DNA of 64,000 bases from Bifidobacterium longum subsp. infantis ATCC 15697 = JCM 1222 = DSM 20088 (GCF_000269965.1 NC_017219.1:372001-436000); one strand, 5' to 3'; shown: positions 17,407 to 27,329, counted from the first letter of the stretch. The notes: generated by a model not told the origin, from the letters alone. Made by a program: numbers and translations.

Positions 17407-18423
17407 CTATTCGCCGATCAGCGCGATGGCCTCGTCGTAATCGGGGCATTGCGGCACGCCGTTGAGGCTGCGCTGGATGGCGATGGATGCCGCCGCGTTG
17501 GCGATCTTTACCGATTCGGCCAGACTATGGCCCTTTGCCAGCATCGCGCACATCACGCCGGTGTGGCAACCGCCCGCCGAACGGGTGTGTACGGCCTTGG
17601 TCGGGTATCCCTCGATATGAATCGTCTCGCCACCTGGCTCACGAATCCAAGCGCCGCGGGCGCCGACACGCACCACCAGCGGCGCGCGCAGTGTAGTGCC
17701 CAAGCCGTCACACAACTGGTGCATGAAGTCGTCGAGTCCACCGCCGATGGTGACCTTGCTGTCGTCGATCGGCGCGCCCAGGCGCTCGGCCAGCGTCATG
17801 GCCTCCTGACGGTTGCAGGACCAGACCGGGCGTGCGAGCACCAGGTCCTCAAGCATATGGTCGTTGACCAGACGCAACGTATTGGTGGGATTGATCACCA
17901 GCGTGTAGTCGCGTGCAGCCGGGTCGGTACCGGCCTTGAGTAGGAATCCGTCCACGCCGGTGGCCGTATGGTCCATCAGTGTGTTGCCGCTGATGTGCAC
18001 CACGTCTTTGGGCTGCGGCTCCAGCGTGTTGAACGTGTCCGCGTCGCCATGAGCCTCGGCGCCATAGGAAGCGATGAACGTCTTCTTCGGCGCGCCGGAG
18101 CTCAGCACCACGCGGAAACCGGAATCCTCATCAAGACGATCCTGGCCGATATGCGTAATGCCGTTGTCTTGGAATGACTGGCGGATGAAATGCGCCCACA
18201 GGCCGTTGCCCAGAATGCCGGCGTGCTCGGTCGGCACGCCCATGCGGCTGGCCGCCTGCAGCACGCGATAGCTGCCGCCAATGGAAGGCTTCGGATGATC
18301 GGCCACGGCGAATCCGCCCTGTGCCGGCACCTCGTCCACATTGAGCATAATGTCCACCCAGACTTGCCCCAGTGAAATCACGCTGGGCTCGTGAGTGCCG
18401 ATACCTCGCCTGAGATTCAACAT
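17407..18423 (-). CDS. PfkB-fold sugar kinase-like protein with altered catalytic motif
   Basis: 338 aa, PfkB/ribokinase fold: SLGQVWVDIMLNVDEVP near the start, the substrate GG motif as SIGGSYRVLQAASRMG, and a C-terminal nucleotide region (KIANAAASIAIQRS). The family's GAGD anion-hole and catalytic Asp motif is replaced by AGGCHTG at about residues 283-289, so the base that deprotonates the sugar is missing or shifted. It may be a non-catalytic sensor or use another residue. ATG 18423 is chosen for AAGGAGG upstream; in-frame starts to 18474 lack one. Confidence 0.78.
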   Translation of the reverse strand: MLNLRRGIGTHEPSVISLGQVWVDIMLNVDEVPAQGGFAVADHPKPSIGGSYRVLQAASRMGVPTEHAGILGNGLWAHFIRQSFQDNGITHIGQDRLDEDSGFRVVLSSGAPKKTFIASYGAEAHGDADTFNTLEPQPKDVVHISGNTLMDHTATGVDGFLLKAGTDPAARDYTLVINPTNTLRLVNDHMLEDLVLARPVWSCNRQEAMTLAERLGAPIDDSKVTIGGGLDDFMHQLCDGLGTTLRAPLVVRVGARGAWIREPGGETIHIEGYPTKAVHTRSAGGCHTGVMCAMLAKGHSLAESVKIANAAASIAIQRSLNGVPQCPDYDEAIALIGE

Positions 18424-18678
18424 GACAGCCTCCTTCGTCGTAAGTTGCACGAGGACCCCTTCGTCCCTTGCCATCTCTTATACCGAGATTATATGAGAGT
18501 TTGCTGGATGCGGAATAGGCAAGCCGGCGTGTTTTATCAGGTAAACGCTACGATTTGCGGCGTAATTCGCCGATGGCGAACCAATGCCGAGCCGCTCGCG
18601 AACCGCTGATGGCCCACTCGCAAGTTACGCTCGAACCGCGCGTGAACCGCCGAAGTTCACCCATGATACACGCAAGAG

Positions 18679-18705
18679 TTGCGGTTGTCGGTATTGGGCT
18701 ATATA
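18679..18705 (+). promoter_or_regulatory. Possible rpmB promoter
   Basis: TTGCGG at 18679-18684 and TATATA from 18700 with about 15-16 bp between them, some 90 bp before the L28 start. The rest of the 18475-18793 gap shows only repeated GAACCG words and no gene. Confidence 0.35.
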
Positions 18706-18793
18706 TTTGTGAAGTTGTGTGTTCGGCATGTCGGGTGAAACCGGCGGTCGAATGCGCGAAAGACTTGACACATCAAGGTTAAGGGAGTCCATC

Positions 18794-18988
18794 ATGGCAG
18801 CTCGTTGCGCAGTGTGCGGCAAGGGACCGCAGACCGGTTTCACCGTTTCCCATTCGCACCGTCGTACCAAGCGTAGCTTCCGCCCGAACCTGCAGTCTGT
18901 GCGCACCACGATTGATGGCGAGAACACTCGCCTGCGCGTGTGCGTCAAGTGCCTCAAGGCCGGCAAGGTTCAGCGCGTGGCCGCGTGA
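18794..18988 (+). CDS. rpmB: 50S ribosomal protein L28
   Basis: Ribosomal protein of 64 aa, beginning [16 protein letters not shown], with the conserved [13 protein letters not shown] core. The two CxxC pairs (CAVC near the start and CVKC near the end) make this the zinc-containing (C+) form of L28. The start follows AAGGGAG. A strong terminator follows. Confidence 0.97.
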
Positions 18989-19007
18989 ATCGCGTACTAA
19001 CGTGGAG

Positions 19008-19042
19008 CAAAACCCGTTTGAGCTTCGGCTCAGCGGGTTTTG
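19008..19042 (+). terminator. Terminator after rpmB
   Basis: Long stem CAAAACCCG...CGGGTTTTG with a TTCG tetraloop, followed by TTGTTTC. It separates rpmB from recG. Confidence 0.85.
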
Positions 19043-19087
19043 TTGTTTCTGCGGCCTAAAGGGGCCGTGCGAATAGAATAGGCCAAT

Positions 19088-21922
19088 ATGAGCATCACTA
19101 TGGACACCACTCTCGCTTCGCTGGTCACCAACAAGCGTCGCGTGTCCGCGCTCAAATCGCTGGGAATCGTCACTGTCGGCGACGCCCTGACCTACTATCC
19201 CTTCCGCGTCACCGAACCGGTGCCGCTTCGCGCCATCCGCGAGGCCGCACCCGGCCAGCAGATGGCATTTGCCGCCGTGATACGAGACATGCGCGTGGTG
19301 CCGATGAACGCTCGCCGCGGCTACCGACTCGAGGCGGCGGTTGACGACGCCGACTTTGCCCGGTCTCGTCGCGTACCCGGCAGCACGGCTCGGCTCACGT
19401 TCTTTTCGTATCGTAAATCGTATGTGGATTGGGTCAGCATGCGGCTGCGCGCCGGCACGTCTGTGGTGGTCTCCGGTATGCCCAGCGAATACATGGGTCA
19501 GCTGCAATTCACGCACCCCGAAATCCTCACTGTCGCGCCCGGGTCGGCCGGAACAGGAGCGGGGCTTGAGGGTTACGCTCGGGGCGCGGCATCCGGCAAT
19601 GGCGCGTTTGCGGGAAGTACCGATCCGTATGCCAGTGCGCAGTCCGCGTATCCGCCGGCCGCGGCTGCCCCTTCCGGGGCCGCGCTGAAATACGACGCCG
19701 ATACCGTGCAAGAGGCGCTTACCCGCGTCTGCCGGCCCCGCCCGGTATATCACGCCAGTTCGCGTATTTCATCCGAACATATTCATGAGACGATTCTGGG
19801 ATTGCTGTGGATGATGGGGGCCCGCACGTCATCCACGCCTGACGGGCAACTCGCTGGCGCTGGGTCAGTCGACATCGTGGCTCCCACGACCGACACCATC
19901 GCCGTCCAAAACGGGGAAGAGAAGTCCGGCACGACCGCCGAATCCGGTGCTGAGGCGCTCTCCCGATCCATCCCAGATGTGCTGCCCGAATCGGTGCGCA
20001 AGGCCAAGAACCTCATGCATCGGGCTGAGGCGTTCCTGGCCATTCATGATCCGGCCTCCACGGCCCGGTTCAAGGAAGCCATCGAAACCCTGCGCTATGA
20101 GGAGGCTTTCGTTTCGCAGACCTCGCTGCTGAAGGCTCGACAGCACGCGCACAAGTCATCGGCGCATCCTTGCCCGCTGAACGAGGCGCTGGAAACAGCT
20201 CGAGCGTCGGTGGGCGAAGCGGCCGCGGAGCCAAGCGCACAACCGGGAGCATCGGAGCGCGGTGCTGCGACCAATCTGCCTGATCTGCCCAATTTGCGTG
20301 ACCGTTTCATCGCCTCGCTGCCGTTCACACTGACAGCCGGGCAGAGTCAGGTGGTGGACGACATCGCGGCCGATCTTGAACGTGACTGGCCCATGCAACG
20401 TCTGTTGCAGGGCGAAGTCGGCTCCGGCAAAACCGTGGTGGCGCTCGCGGCCATGCTGCAGGCGGTCGGCGCCGGCTATCAGGCGGTGCTGGTGGCTCCC
20501 ACTCAGGTGCTTGCCGAACAGCATTACGAGACCATCAGCAAGATGGTGTCGGGGCTGGCCCTTGCACAGCCGGGTGCCAAGGAGACCGATGCCGCGGCCG
20601 ACGTTGAGGGCGCGATGGGCGCGTCCAGTGCTTCGACAGTCTCTTCTTCCAAGGTGTCTGCGGAAATTCCCGTCACCCTGCTGACCGGTGGCATGAAGCT
20701 TGCTGCGCGACGTAAAGCACTTGCTGCGGCCGCCAGTGGCGAGCCGGGCATTATCGTGGCCACGCACGCGGCATTTTCCAAGACCTTCCAAGCCCCGCAC
20801 TTGGCCTTGGTGGTAATCGACGAGCAGCACCGGTTCGGTGTGGAACAGCGCGAAAGTCTCAACGCCAAAACCGACGACGGCACCACGCCGCATCTACTGG
20901 TGATGACCGCCACGCCCATCCCGCGCACTGCCGCCATGACTTGGTTCGGTGATCTCGATATTTCCTGGCTCACCGAATTGCCCGGCGGCCGCAAACCGAT
21001 TCGCACCGTGGTGGTCAATGAGGCCGACGCCGCCACCATGGGGCGTATGTTCGCGCACATTCGCGCGCGAGTCGACGCGGGGGAGCGGGCCTATATCGTG
21101 TGCCCGCGCATTGATGCGGATGATGAGGAGAACGAAGGCGGTTCCGGCGTTTCGTCAGCAGCCGGTTCTGCCAGCGGACGCGCCGCAGCATCTGGTTCCA
21201 GCGCCCGCACAGCTGCGGGCGGCCGTGCGACGCGCGCGGCGGCCGACGCCATCGGCATCGACGATCCCTACGAAACCTTCGACGAGAACGGCGAAACCGT
21301 GGCTCGCCCGCCATTGCATGCGGTGGCCGAAATCGCCGACCGGTTGCAGAAACTCCCGCAATTCCAAGGCATTCGGTTTGCGACTCTGACCGGCCGCGAC
21401 AAGGATGACGTCAAAACCCAGGTCATGGCCGATTTTGTCGGCGGCGAGACTCCGATCCTGGTGTCCACCACGGTGATCGAAGTCGGCGTGGACGTCAAGC
21501 AGGCCAGCTGCATCGTCATCTTTGATGCCGACCGATACGGCCTCTCTCAGTTGCATCAGCTGCGCGGCCGCGTGGGACGTGGCGGCACCAACTCGTGGGC
21601 GTTCCTTATTTCCCGTGCGGAACCCGGCTCCCCGGCCGAGCAACGGCTCGAAGTGATTCACCACTCGCTCGACGGTGCCGAAATCGCCCAAGCCGACTTG
21701 GAATTCCGCGGTGCCGGCGATGTGCTCGGCGACGCCCAATCCGGCGGCAAGTCCAGCCTGAAGCTCCTGCGCGTGGTCAAGGACGCCGACATGATCGCCG
21801 ACGCCCGCACCCGTGCCGAGCAGCTTCTGGCCGCCGACCCCGAACTGGCAGACGAGGTCCAACTCGCCGGTGCCGTCCTCGACTTCACCCGAGGCAACGA
21901 AACCTTCCTGACCTCCAGCTGA
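19088..21922 (+). CDS. recG: ATP-dependent DNA helicase RecG
   Basis: Branch-migration helicase that rescues stalled forks, 944 aa against the usual 680-800. The wedge/OB region is at residues 30-160. The helicase core shows Walker A GSGKT near 444, DEQH (DEQHRFGVEQ) near 577, TATPIPRT near 607, and QLRGRVGRG near 820. Three Ala/Ser/Gly-rich insertions explain the extra length: about residues 157-200, 499-524 and 684-717. ATG 19088 begins MSITMDTTLASLVTNKRR. A run of nine C follows the gene at 21936-21944. Confidence 0.93.
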   Translation: MSITMDTTLASLVTNKRRVSALKSLGIVTVGDALTYYPFRVTEPVPLRAIREAAPGQQMAFAAVIRDMRVVPMNARRGYRLEAAVDDADFARSRRVPGSTARLTFFSYRKSYVDWVSMRLRAGTSVVVSGMPSEYMGQLQFTHPEILTVAPGSAGTGAGLEGYARGAASGNGAFAGSTDPYASAQSAYPPAAAAPSGAALKYDADTVQEALTRVCRPRPVYHASSRISSEHIHETILGLLWMMGARTSSTPDGQLAGAGSVDIVAPTTDTIAVQNGEEKSGTTAESGAEALSRSIPDVLPESVRKAKNLMHRAEAFLAIHDPASTARFKEAIETLRYEEAFVSQTSLLKARQHAHKSSAHPCPLNEALETARASVGEAAAEPSAQPGASERGAATNLPDLPNLRDRFIASLPFTLTAGQSQVVDDIAADLERDWPMQRLLQGEVGSGKTVVALAAMLQAVGAGYQAVLVAPTQVLAEQHYETISKMVSGLALAQPGAKETDAAADVEGAMGASSASTVSSSKVSAEIPVTLLTGGMKLAARRKALAAAASGEPGIIVATHAAFSKTFQAPHLALVVIDEQHRFGVEQRESLNAKTDDGTTPHLLVMTATPIPRTAAMTWFGDLDISWLTELPGGRKPIRTVVVNEADAATMGRMFAHIRARVDAGERAYIVCPRIDADDEENEGGSGVSSAAGSASGRAAASGSSARTAAGGRATRAAADAIGIDDPYETFDENGETVARPPLHAVAEIADRLQKLPQFQGIRFATLTGRDKDDVKTQVMADFVGGETPILVSTTVIEVGVDVKQASCIVIFDADRYGLSQLHQLRGRVGRGGTNSWAFLISRAEPGSPAEQRLEVIHHSLDGAEIAQADLEFRGAGDVLGDAQSGGKSSLKLLRVVKDADMIADARTRAEQLLAADPELADEVQLAGAVLDFTRGNETFLTSS

Positions 21923-22059
21923 GGCTAGGGCTGCGCCCCCCCCCGTAATCGCACGATATTGTATTTTCATCTGGTAAACAGAAGTAAATGCTTGTGCCAG
22001 AGACGGATTGCATATGCATGGGTGCTTCGTGGAAGCTGATTCTGTGTTCCGTTGCTGAG

Positions 22060-22677
22060 TTACGGACGTGCTGGCGATACGCAGCTTTCGCGTTCGACAA
22101 GCTGCGTGGGAAAAATGAAGTAATTCTGTTCCACCTTTCCTTCCCGCGCTTCGAGAATCAGGTTGATGCATTGTCTGGCGATGAGGTCGAATGGCTGCCT
22201 GATGGTCGTCAGGGATGGACACATGCTTGCCGCAGGATAGACATCGTCGAAACCGATGATCGATAATTGTTCGGGCAGACTGATGCCGTGCTGTCGGGCG
22301 GCGCGATAGACGTTGATCGCGACGAGATCGTTGAACGCGAAGATGGCGGTCGGTCGGTCCTGCTCCCTCATTTCCAGGAGATTGCATGCCGCCTTGTATG
22401 CCTTGTCGGATACGTAGTCGCCGACCTTGATGAGATGCGGATCCGCGCTGATGCCGCTTTTCTGCAGCGTCGCCATGTATCCGCTCAGCCGCGCTTGTGA
22501 GGATTGTGAATTAGTAGGGCCAGTGATGACGGCGATTCGTCGATGCCCCAATGATATGAGATATTGTGTGGCGATCATTCCCCCGGTCCAGTTATCAATG
22601 CCTACCCCCGGCTCTTCTCTTTTCGTATGCGACGCTGCAAAAAGCGTTACATATAGAGTAGAGAAATTTTCGCTACT
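22060..22677 (-). pseudogene. LacI-family regulator lacking its DNA-binding domain
   Basis: The frame encodes the C-terminal sugar-sensing half: GIDNWTGGMIATQYLISLGHRRIAV, then FAFNDLVAINVYRAARQHG and SIIGFDDV. It is open upstream from the ATG at 22578 to about 22677, where an in-frame stop occurs, and that extra part (EEPGVGIDNW) still matches the family. The helix-turn-helix and hinge are gone. It lies divergent to the sugar ABC operon it presumably once controlled, so the 5' part was probably lost by deletion. Confidence 0.8.
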
Positions 22678-22857
22678 CTAGAACAGCTTTTCTATCGGCG
22701 TGTTGCTGCCTATATAGCGGAGACGGATGCTGCAGCCATGGATTGGCTGCTGTTTCTTCGATGGGTGCGATTTGTGCATATCGTTGCAATAAAGCCCTTC
22801 TAAGGCGGGAAAACAAGATAACGAAAATTTCGCCACGCGCGATGAAGTTTTATTTGC

Positions 22858-22868
22858 TTTTTTTTTTT
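22858..22868 (+). repeat. Run of 11 T in the promoter region of the sugar ABC operon
   Basis: Homopolymer embedded in GC(T)11AAAGC, about 95 bp before the first permease. The gap 22678-22962 is AT-richer than its surroundings and must hold the operon promoter; I see no clear operator palindrome. Confidence 0.5.
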
Positions 22869-22962
22869 AAAGCCTTGTACATTGAAGGACGTACCGATGG
22901 ATGAAACGGCAATGGCGACGATGTTGTTGACAGGCTCATTCAGACGGGTTAGGAGAAAAACT

Positions 22963-23874
22963 ATGACAAATGCAACGGCGCAACCGGATACTTCCGTGAT
23001 GCGCAAGCCGAAGCGCCAATACATAGGCATATTGTATTGTCTTCCATACGTGGTGGTCTTCCTGTTCGGCATGATCGTCCCGATGTTCTACGCGCTTTAT
23101 CTCAGCTTCTTCAAGCAGTCCCTTCTCGGTGGCACCACATTCGCGGGCTTCGACAACTTCATCCGAGCGTTCAAGGATGAGGCTTTGTGGGGCGGCTTTA
23201 GGAACGTGCTGATTTACGCGGCGATCCAGATTCCGATGAATCTGATTCTGTCCCTCGTGGCGGCGCTCGTCTTGGACTCCCAGAGGATCCGCCATATCGC
23301 GGTGCCGCGAATCCTGCTGTTCCTGCCTTATGCCGTCCCAGGCGTCATCGCGGCGCTGATGTGGGGATACATTTACGGCGATAAGTATGGTCTTTTTGGA
23401 CAAATCGCCGGTATGTTTGGCGTAGCGGCTCCTAATATGTTGTCGAAGCAGCTCATGTTGTTCGCCATCGCGAACATCTGCACTTGGTGCTTCCTTGGCT
23501 ATAACATGCTGATTTATTATTCTGCACTGATCGGCATTCCGAACGACCTGTACGAATCTGCCCGTATTGACGGCGCTTCGGAGCTGCGCATCGCTTGGTC
23601 CGTGAAGATCCCCCAGATTAAGAGCACCATCGTGATGACGGTCCTCTTCTCTGTGATCGGCACGCTCCAGCTGTTCAACGAACCGAACATCTTGCGTACT
23701 TCCGCCCCGGACGTGATCAACAGCAGCTATACGCCGAACATCTACACCTACAACCTCGCATTCAATGGCCAGAACGTCAACTATGCCGCTGCCGTCTCTC
23801 TGGTCATCGGCATCATCGTCATGGCCTTGGTCGCCGTCGTTAAGATCATCGGCAACAAGTGGGAGAACAAGTGA
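22963..23874 (+). CDS. Sugar ABC transporter permease (MalF-type), probable fucosyl-glycan importer
   Basis: First membrane subunit of a CUT1-type oligosaccharide importer, 303 aa from ATG 22963 (AGGAGA upstream; the frame extends to 22882 without a ribosome site). Helix 1 is YIGILYCLPYVVVFLFGMIV-like, and the EAA loop is visible as YESARIDGASELRIAWSVKIP. It overlaps the second permease by one base (TGATG). As with most CUT1 systems there is no ATPase here; a shared MsmK-type ATPase elsewhere is expected. The fucosyl substrate is inferred only from the neighbouring dehydratase and fucosidase. Confidence 0.85.
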   Translation: MTNATAQPDTSVMRKPKRQYIGILYCLPYVVVFLFGMIVPMFYALYLSFFKQSLLGGTTFAGFDNFIRAFKDEALWGGFRNVLIYAAIQIPMNLILSLVAALVLDSQRIRHIAVPRILLFLPYAVPGVIAALMWGYIYGDKYGLFGQIAGMFGVAAPNMLSKQLMLFAIANICTWCFLGYNMLIYYSALIGIPNDLYESARIDGASELRIAWSVKIPQIKSTIVMTVLFSVIGTLQLFNEPNILRTSAPDVINSSYTPNIYTYNLAFNGQNVNYAAAVSLVIGIIVMALVAVVKIIGNKWENK

Positions 23875-24851
23875 TGAGTGAAGCAATCGCAAGACCGCGT
23901 TCCAAGTCGCTGCAGCGCAGAGACGCCAAACTGGCGCTCAAGGCAAGCAAGCATTACAAGCGCATGCAGCAGCGTGAGCCGGCTCCGAAGCTGACCGGCA
24001 AGCAGCGTGTGCTCAACTGGCTGCTGCACATCATTATGGCTGTGATGGTCATCTACTGCCTCGTGCCGCTGCTGTGGGTCGTCTTCTCTTCCACAAAGAC
24101 CAGTGAGGGCATCTTCAGCTCTTTCGGCCTGTGGTTCGATGACAAGAATGTGTTCTGGCAGAACGTGCAGGATACGTTTGCTTATCAGCATGGTGTCTAC
24201 ACTCGTTGGCTGTTCAATACGATCATGTACGCAGTGGTAGCAGGTGTTGGTGCAACCATCATTGCCACTTTCGCTGGGTATGCCATCGCCACCATGCGAT
24301 TCCCTGGACGTAACGCCCTGCTGGCCGTCACTCTGGCATTCATGTCAATTCCTTCTACGGTGATCACCGTGCCGCTGTTCCTCATGTATTCGAAGATCGG
24401 GCTGGTCGGCACTCCGTGGGCCGTGATTATTCCGCAGCTTGCCACGCCGTTCGGCCTGTATCTGATGATCATCTATGCGCAGACCTCGATTCCGGTCTCG
24501 CTGATCGAAGCCGCGAAACTGGACGGTGCAAACACTTGGACCATCTTCTGGAAGGTCGGTTTCCCGCTGCTGTCTCCAGGTTTCGTCACCGTACTGCTGT
24601 TCACGCTGGTCGGTGTTTGGAACAACTACTTCCTGCCGCTGATCATGCTTACGAATACCAACGACTACCCGTTGACGGTCGGTCTGAACATGTGGCTGAA
24701 GATGGGTGCCCAGGGAACTTCAGACGGTCAGGTTCCGAACAACCTCATCATCACGGGCTCGCTTATCGCAGTTGTTCCGTTGATCATCGCATTCATGTTC
24801 CTGCAAAAGTACTGGCAGTCTGGCCTCGCGGCCGGCTCTGTCAAGCAGTGA
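23874..24851 (+). CDS. Sugar ABC transporter permease (MalG-type)
   Basis: Second membrane subunit, 325 aa from ATG 23874, sharing one base with the upstream stop. A basic N-terminus of about 55 residues precedes six helices, and the EAA loop reads IEAAKLDGANTWTIFWKVGFP. It partners the MalF-type subunit. The next gene, the binding protein, is separated by 114 bp containing a hairpin, so its expression level can differ. Confidence 0.87.
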   Translation: MSEAIARPRSKSLQRRDAKLALKASKHYKRMQQREPAPKLTGKQRVLNWLLHIIMAVMVIYCLVPLLWVVFSSTKTSEGIFSSFGLWFDDKNVFWQNVQDTFAYQHGVYTRWLFNTIMYAVVAGVGATIIATFAGYAIATMRFPGRNALLAVTLAFMSIPSTVITVPLFLMYSKIGLVGTPWAVIIPQLATPFGLYLMIIYAQTSIPVSLIEAAKLDGANTWTIFWKVGFPLLSPGFVTVLLFTLVGVWNNYFLPLIMLTNTNDYPLTVGLNMWLKMGAQGTSDGQVPNNLIITGSLIAVVPLIIAFMFLQKYWQSGLAAGSVKQ

Positions 24852-24858
24852 ACCCTTG

Positions 24859-24908
24859 GCCGCACGGTCCCTACGATCACACATTCGTTGCCTTGGCGAC
24901 CGTGCGGC
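24859..24908 (+). terminator. 11-bp hairpin between permease and binding-protein genes
   Basis: Perfect arms GCCGCACGGTC (24859-24869) and GACCGTGCGGC (24898-24908), loop 28 nt, no strong T-run. It may partly terminate the permease mRNA or stabilise a processed end. Confidence 0.45.
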
Positions 24909-24965
24909 ATCCATCTGTTTGAAAAAACAACAAGATAGTAATTCATGACACACAAAGGAGTAATC

Positions 24966-26354
24966 ATGAAGAAGAGTATTCGCCTTATAGCTGCTGTAGC
25001 AGCATTGGCCATGACTGCTGGAGCGGCTGCCTGCGGCTCTGGTACTTCGCAGAAAAACAATAAGGCTGATGTATCTTTGAATGATATTAATTCCGCTTTA
25101 ACCGATACCTCAAAAACAACGGATTTGACGGTATGGGCATATTCGGCTAAGCAAATCGAAGGTCCGGTCAAGGCTTTCCAGGAGAGATATCCTCATATCA
25201 AAATTAACTTCGTCAATACAGGCGCTGCATCTGATCATTTCACGAAATTCCAAAACGTTGTTTCTGCCAATAAAGGCGTTCCGGATGTAGTACAAATGTC
25301 GATCAGCGAATATGAGCAGTATGCGGTTAGCGGAGCGCTCCTAAACTTTGAATCAGATGAAATTGAAAAGGCTTGGGGAACGCAGTATGCACAAGCAGCG
25401 TGGAAAAATGTGCACTTTGGTGGTGGACTGTATGGCACCCCGCAGGATGCTGCACCTTTGGCCCTATATGTTCGAAAGGACATTCTCGATGAGCATGGGC
25501 TGAAAGTTCCCACTACTTGGCAAGAATTCTATGATGAAGGAGTCAAGCTTCATAAGCAGGATCCAAGTAAGTACATGGGGTTCATTTCCTCTAGCGATAC
25601 TTCTTTGTTCGGTGTATTACGTACCGTTGGCGCAAAGCCTTGGACGGTAAAGGATACAACGAATATTGATTTCTCGCTAACCACAGGTCGGGTGGCGGAG
25701 TTCATTAAATTCATTCAGAAGTGCCTGGATGATGGAGTTCTTCGTGCTGCTGCTACCGGTACAGATGAATTTAATCGTGAAGTCAATGATGGCGTATATG
25801 CAACCAGATTGGAAGGGTGCTGGCAAGGCAATATCTACAAGGATCAGAATCCTTCTTTGAAGGGTAAGATGGTCGTCGCCCATCCTTTGGCATGGGGTAA
25901 TGATGGAGAATCGTATCAGTCTGAGTCTACTGGCTCCATGTTCTCTGTTTCATCAGCTACACCAAAGGATAAGCAAGCAGCGGCATTGGCTTTCATTCAG
26001 TGGGTCAATGGCAGCAAGGATGGAGTTTCTGAGTTCTTGACGGCAAATAAAGGTAATTACTTTATGGCCTCTAACTATTATCAGAAGGATAAGAGCAAGC
26101 GAGATCAGCAAGAAACAGACGGATATTTCGCAAATACTAATGTGAATGAGATCTATTTTGAGTCTATGGATAAAGTGAACATGGACTGGGATTATATTCC
26201 ATTCCCTGCGCAGCTCACAGTTGCGTTTGGTGATACCGTAGCTCCTGCTCTGACAGGTAAGGGAGACTTGTTGACTGCATTTACCAAGTTGCAGGATAAC
26301 CTTAAGTCTTACGCCGAGGATAACGGTTTTAAAGTCACCACTGACGCAGACTGA
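24966..26354 (+). CDS. Sugar-binding lipoprotein of the ABC transporter
   Basis: Extracellular solute-binding protein (family 1, CUT1), 462 aa. A lipoprotein signal ends AAAC with Cys 23. The domain opens LTVWAYSAKQIEGPVKAFQERYPHIKI and contains GTPQDAAPLALYVRKDIL, typical of oligosaccharide binders. AAAGGAG precedes ATG 24966. Codon use is noticeably more A/T-rich at third positions than in the two permeases just upstream, suggesting a different history for this gene. With its neighbours it resembles fucosyllactose-type importers of infant bifidobacteria; that substrate is inference. Confidence 0.85.
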   Translation: MKKSIRLIAAVAALAMTAGAAACGSGTSQKNNKADVSLNDINSALTDTSKTTDLTVWAYSAKQIEGPVKAFQERYPHIKINFVNTGAASDHFTKFQNVVSANKGVPDVVQMSISEYEQYAVSGALLNFESDEIEKAWGTQYAQAAWKNVHFGGGLYGTPQDAAPLALYVRKDILDEHGLKVPTTWQEFYDEGVKLHKQDPSKYMGFISSSDTSLFGVLRTVGAKPWTVKDTTNIDFSLTTGRVAEFIKFIQKCLDDGVLRAAATGTDEFNREVNDGVYATRLEGCWQGNIYKDQNPSLKGKMVVAHPLAWGNDGESYQSESTGSMFSVSSATPKDKQAAALAFIQWVNGSKDGVSEFLTANKGNYFMASNYYQKDKSKRDQQETDGYFANTNVNEIYFESMDKVNMDWDYIPFPAQLTVAFGDTVAPALTGKGDLLTAFTKLQDNLKSYAEDNGFKVTTDAD

Positions 26355-26379
26355 TAACCGCCCATAATATGTTGTTGCG

Positions 26380-26412
26380 GGGAGGATGGCTGGTCTGCCG
26401 TCCTCCCTTTTT
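26380..26412 (+). terminator. Terminator after the sugar-binding protein gene
   Basis: Stem GGGAGGATGGC / GCCGTCCTCCC with a 7-nt loop followed by TTTTT. It separates the ABC genes from the dehydratase fragment. Confidence 0.85.
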
Positions 26413-26443
26413 GAGATTAAACATCTTTCCAAGGAAGCGCACT

Positions 26444-27073
26444 GTGAGCGTTATCACCAAAGTCACCACGTATGATTTCCGGTTCCCGACATCGGCCACG
26501 TTCTCGGGTTCCGATGCCATGAACCCTGATCCGGATTACTCCTCCGCCTACGTCGTCGTCTCCACGGATGCCGGTGACTCCGGCAATGGATTCGTCTTCA
26601 CCATCGGCCGTGGCAACGATGTCGTCGTCCGGGCCATCGACTCCATGTCCGAGACCCTTATCGGTCGTAACGTCGAGGAACTGCTCGACAACATGCGTCT
26701 CGCATGGGATCTGTTCGTGCGCGATTCGCAGCTGCGCTGGCTCGGCCCTGAGAAGGGCGTCGAGCACATGGCCATCGGCGCCGTGCTTTCGGCCCTGTGG
26801 GACCTCAAGGCCAAGCGCGCCGGCAAGCCGCTCTGGCTGCTCCTTTCCGAGATGGAGCCTGAAGAGCTCGTCGCGACGCTTGACTTCCGTTACCTGACCG
26901 ACGCCCTCACTGCGCAGGAGGCCATCGATATCCTGCGCGCCGCCCAGGAAGGCAAGGCGGAGCGTATCGCCCACCTCAAGGAAGTCGGTTACCCGGGATA
27001 TTCGACCGCCGCCGGATGGCGTGCGGTCGGCAAGATACAGAGAAGTATGTGCAAGATACGGAGAAGTATATGA
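26444..27073 (+). pseudogene. L-fuconate dehydratase, C-terminally truncated
   Basis: From GTG 26444 (AAGGAA upstream) the product matches the N-terminal half of L-fuconate dehydratase (enolase superfamily): YDFRFPTSATFSGSDAMNPD, FTIGRGNDVV, DSQLRWLGPEKGVEHMA and LVATLDFRYLTDALT. After YPGYSTAAGW homology ends in a 21-bp tandem repeat and a stop. The catalytic barrel with the metal-binding carboxylates and catalytic bases is absent, so dehydration of L-fuconate cannot occur from this gene. The start and first 190 residues look intact. Confidence 0.85.
27030..27071 (+). repeat. 21-bp tandem repeat at the dehydratase breakpoint
   Basis: Two copies beginning GCAAGATAC at 27030-27050 and 27051-27071, identical at 19 of 21 positions. 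They sit exactly where homology to the dehydratase ends. The following 27074-27329 is AT-rich, with no gene seen, and must contain the promoter of the MFS gene. Confidence 0.75.
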
Positions 27074-27329
27074 ATGCGATAAGTATTGCGCTTCCATTCC
27101 GACAGTGGAATTATTTGCGTTGTCTGTCTAATGTGATTCGACCAGATGGGACGTCGATAGTCGGTCCTATTCCGTGTGCTGGTGATGTGGAGTTGATCAT
27201 CCATTAGTGCCTCATATGCATATCGGCTATCAATGTGGGTAGGTGAAGGAGATATACGCAAGAATATCTAAGATATAAGTTCAAATTCTTAATCTTTTCA
27301 ATGTTGATTTATATGTGTCTGGAGTGATA

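Noticed and set aside
21936..21944. Run of nine C as a phase-variable tract
   Set aside because: It lies after the recG stop, not in a promoter or coding frame, so switching of a gene is unlikely.
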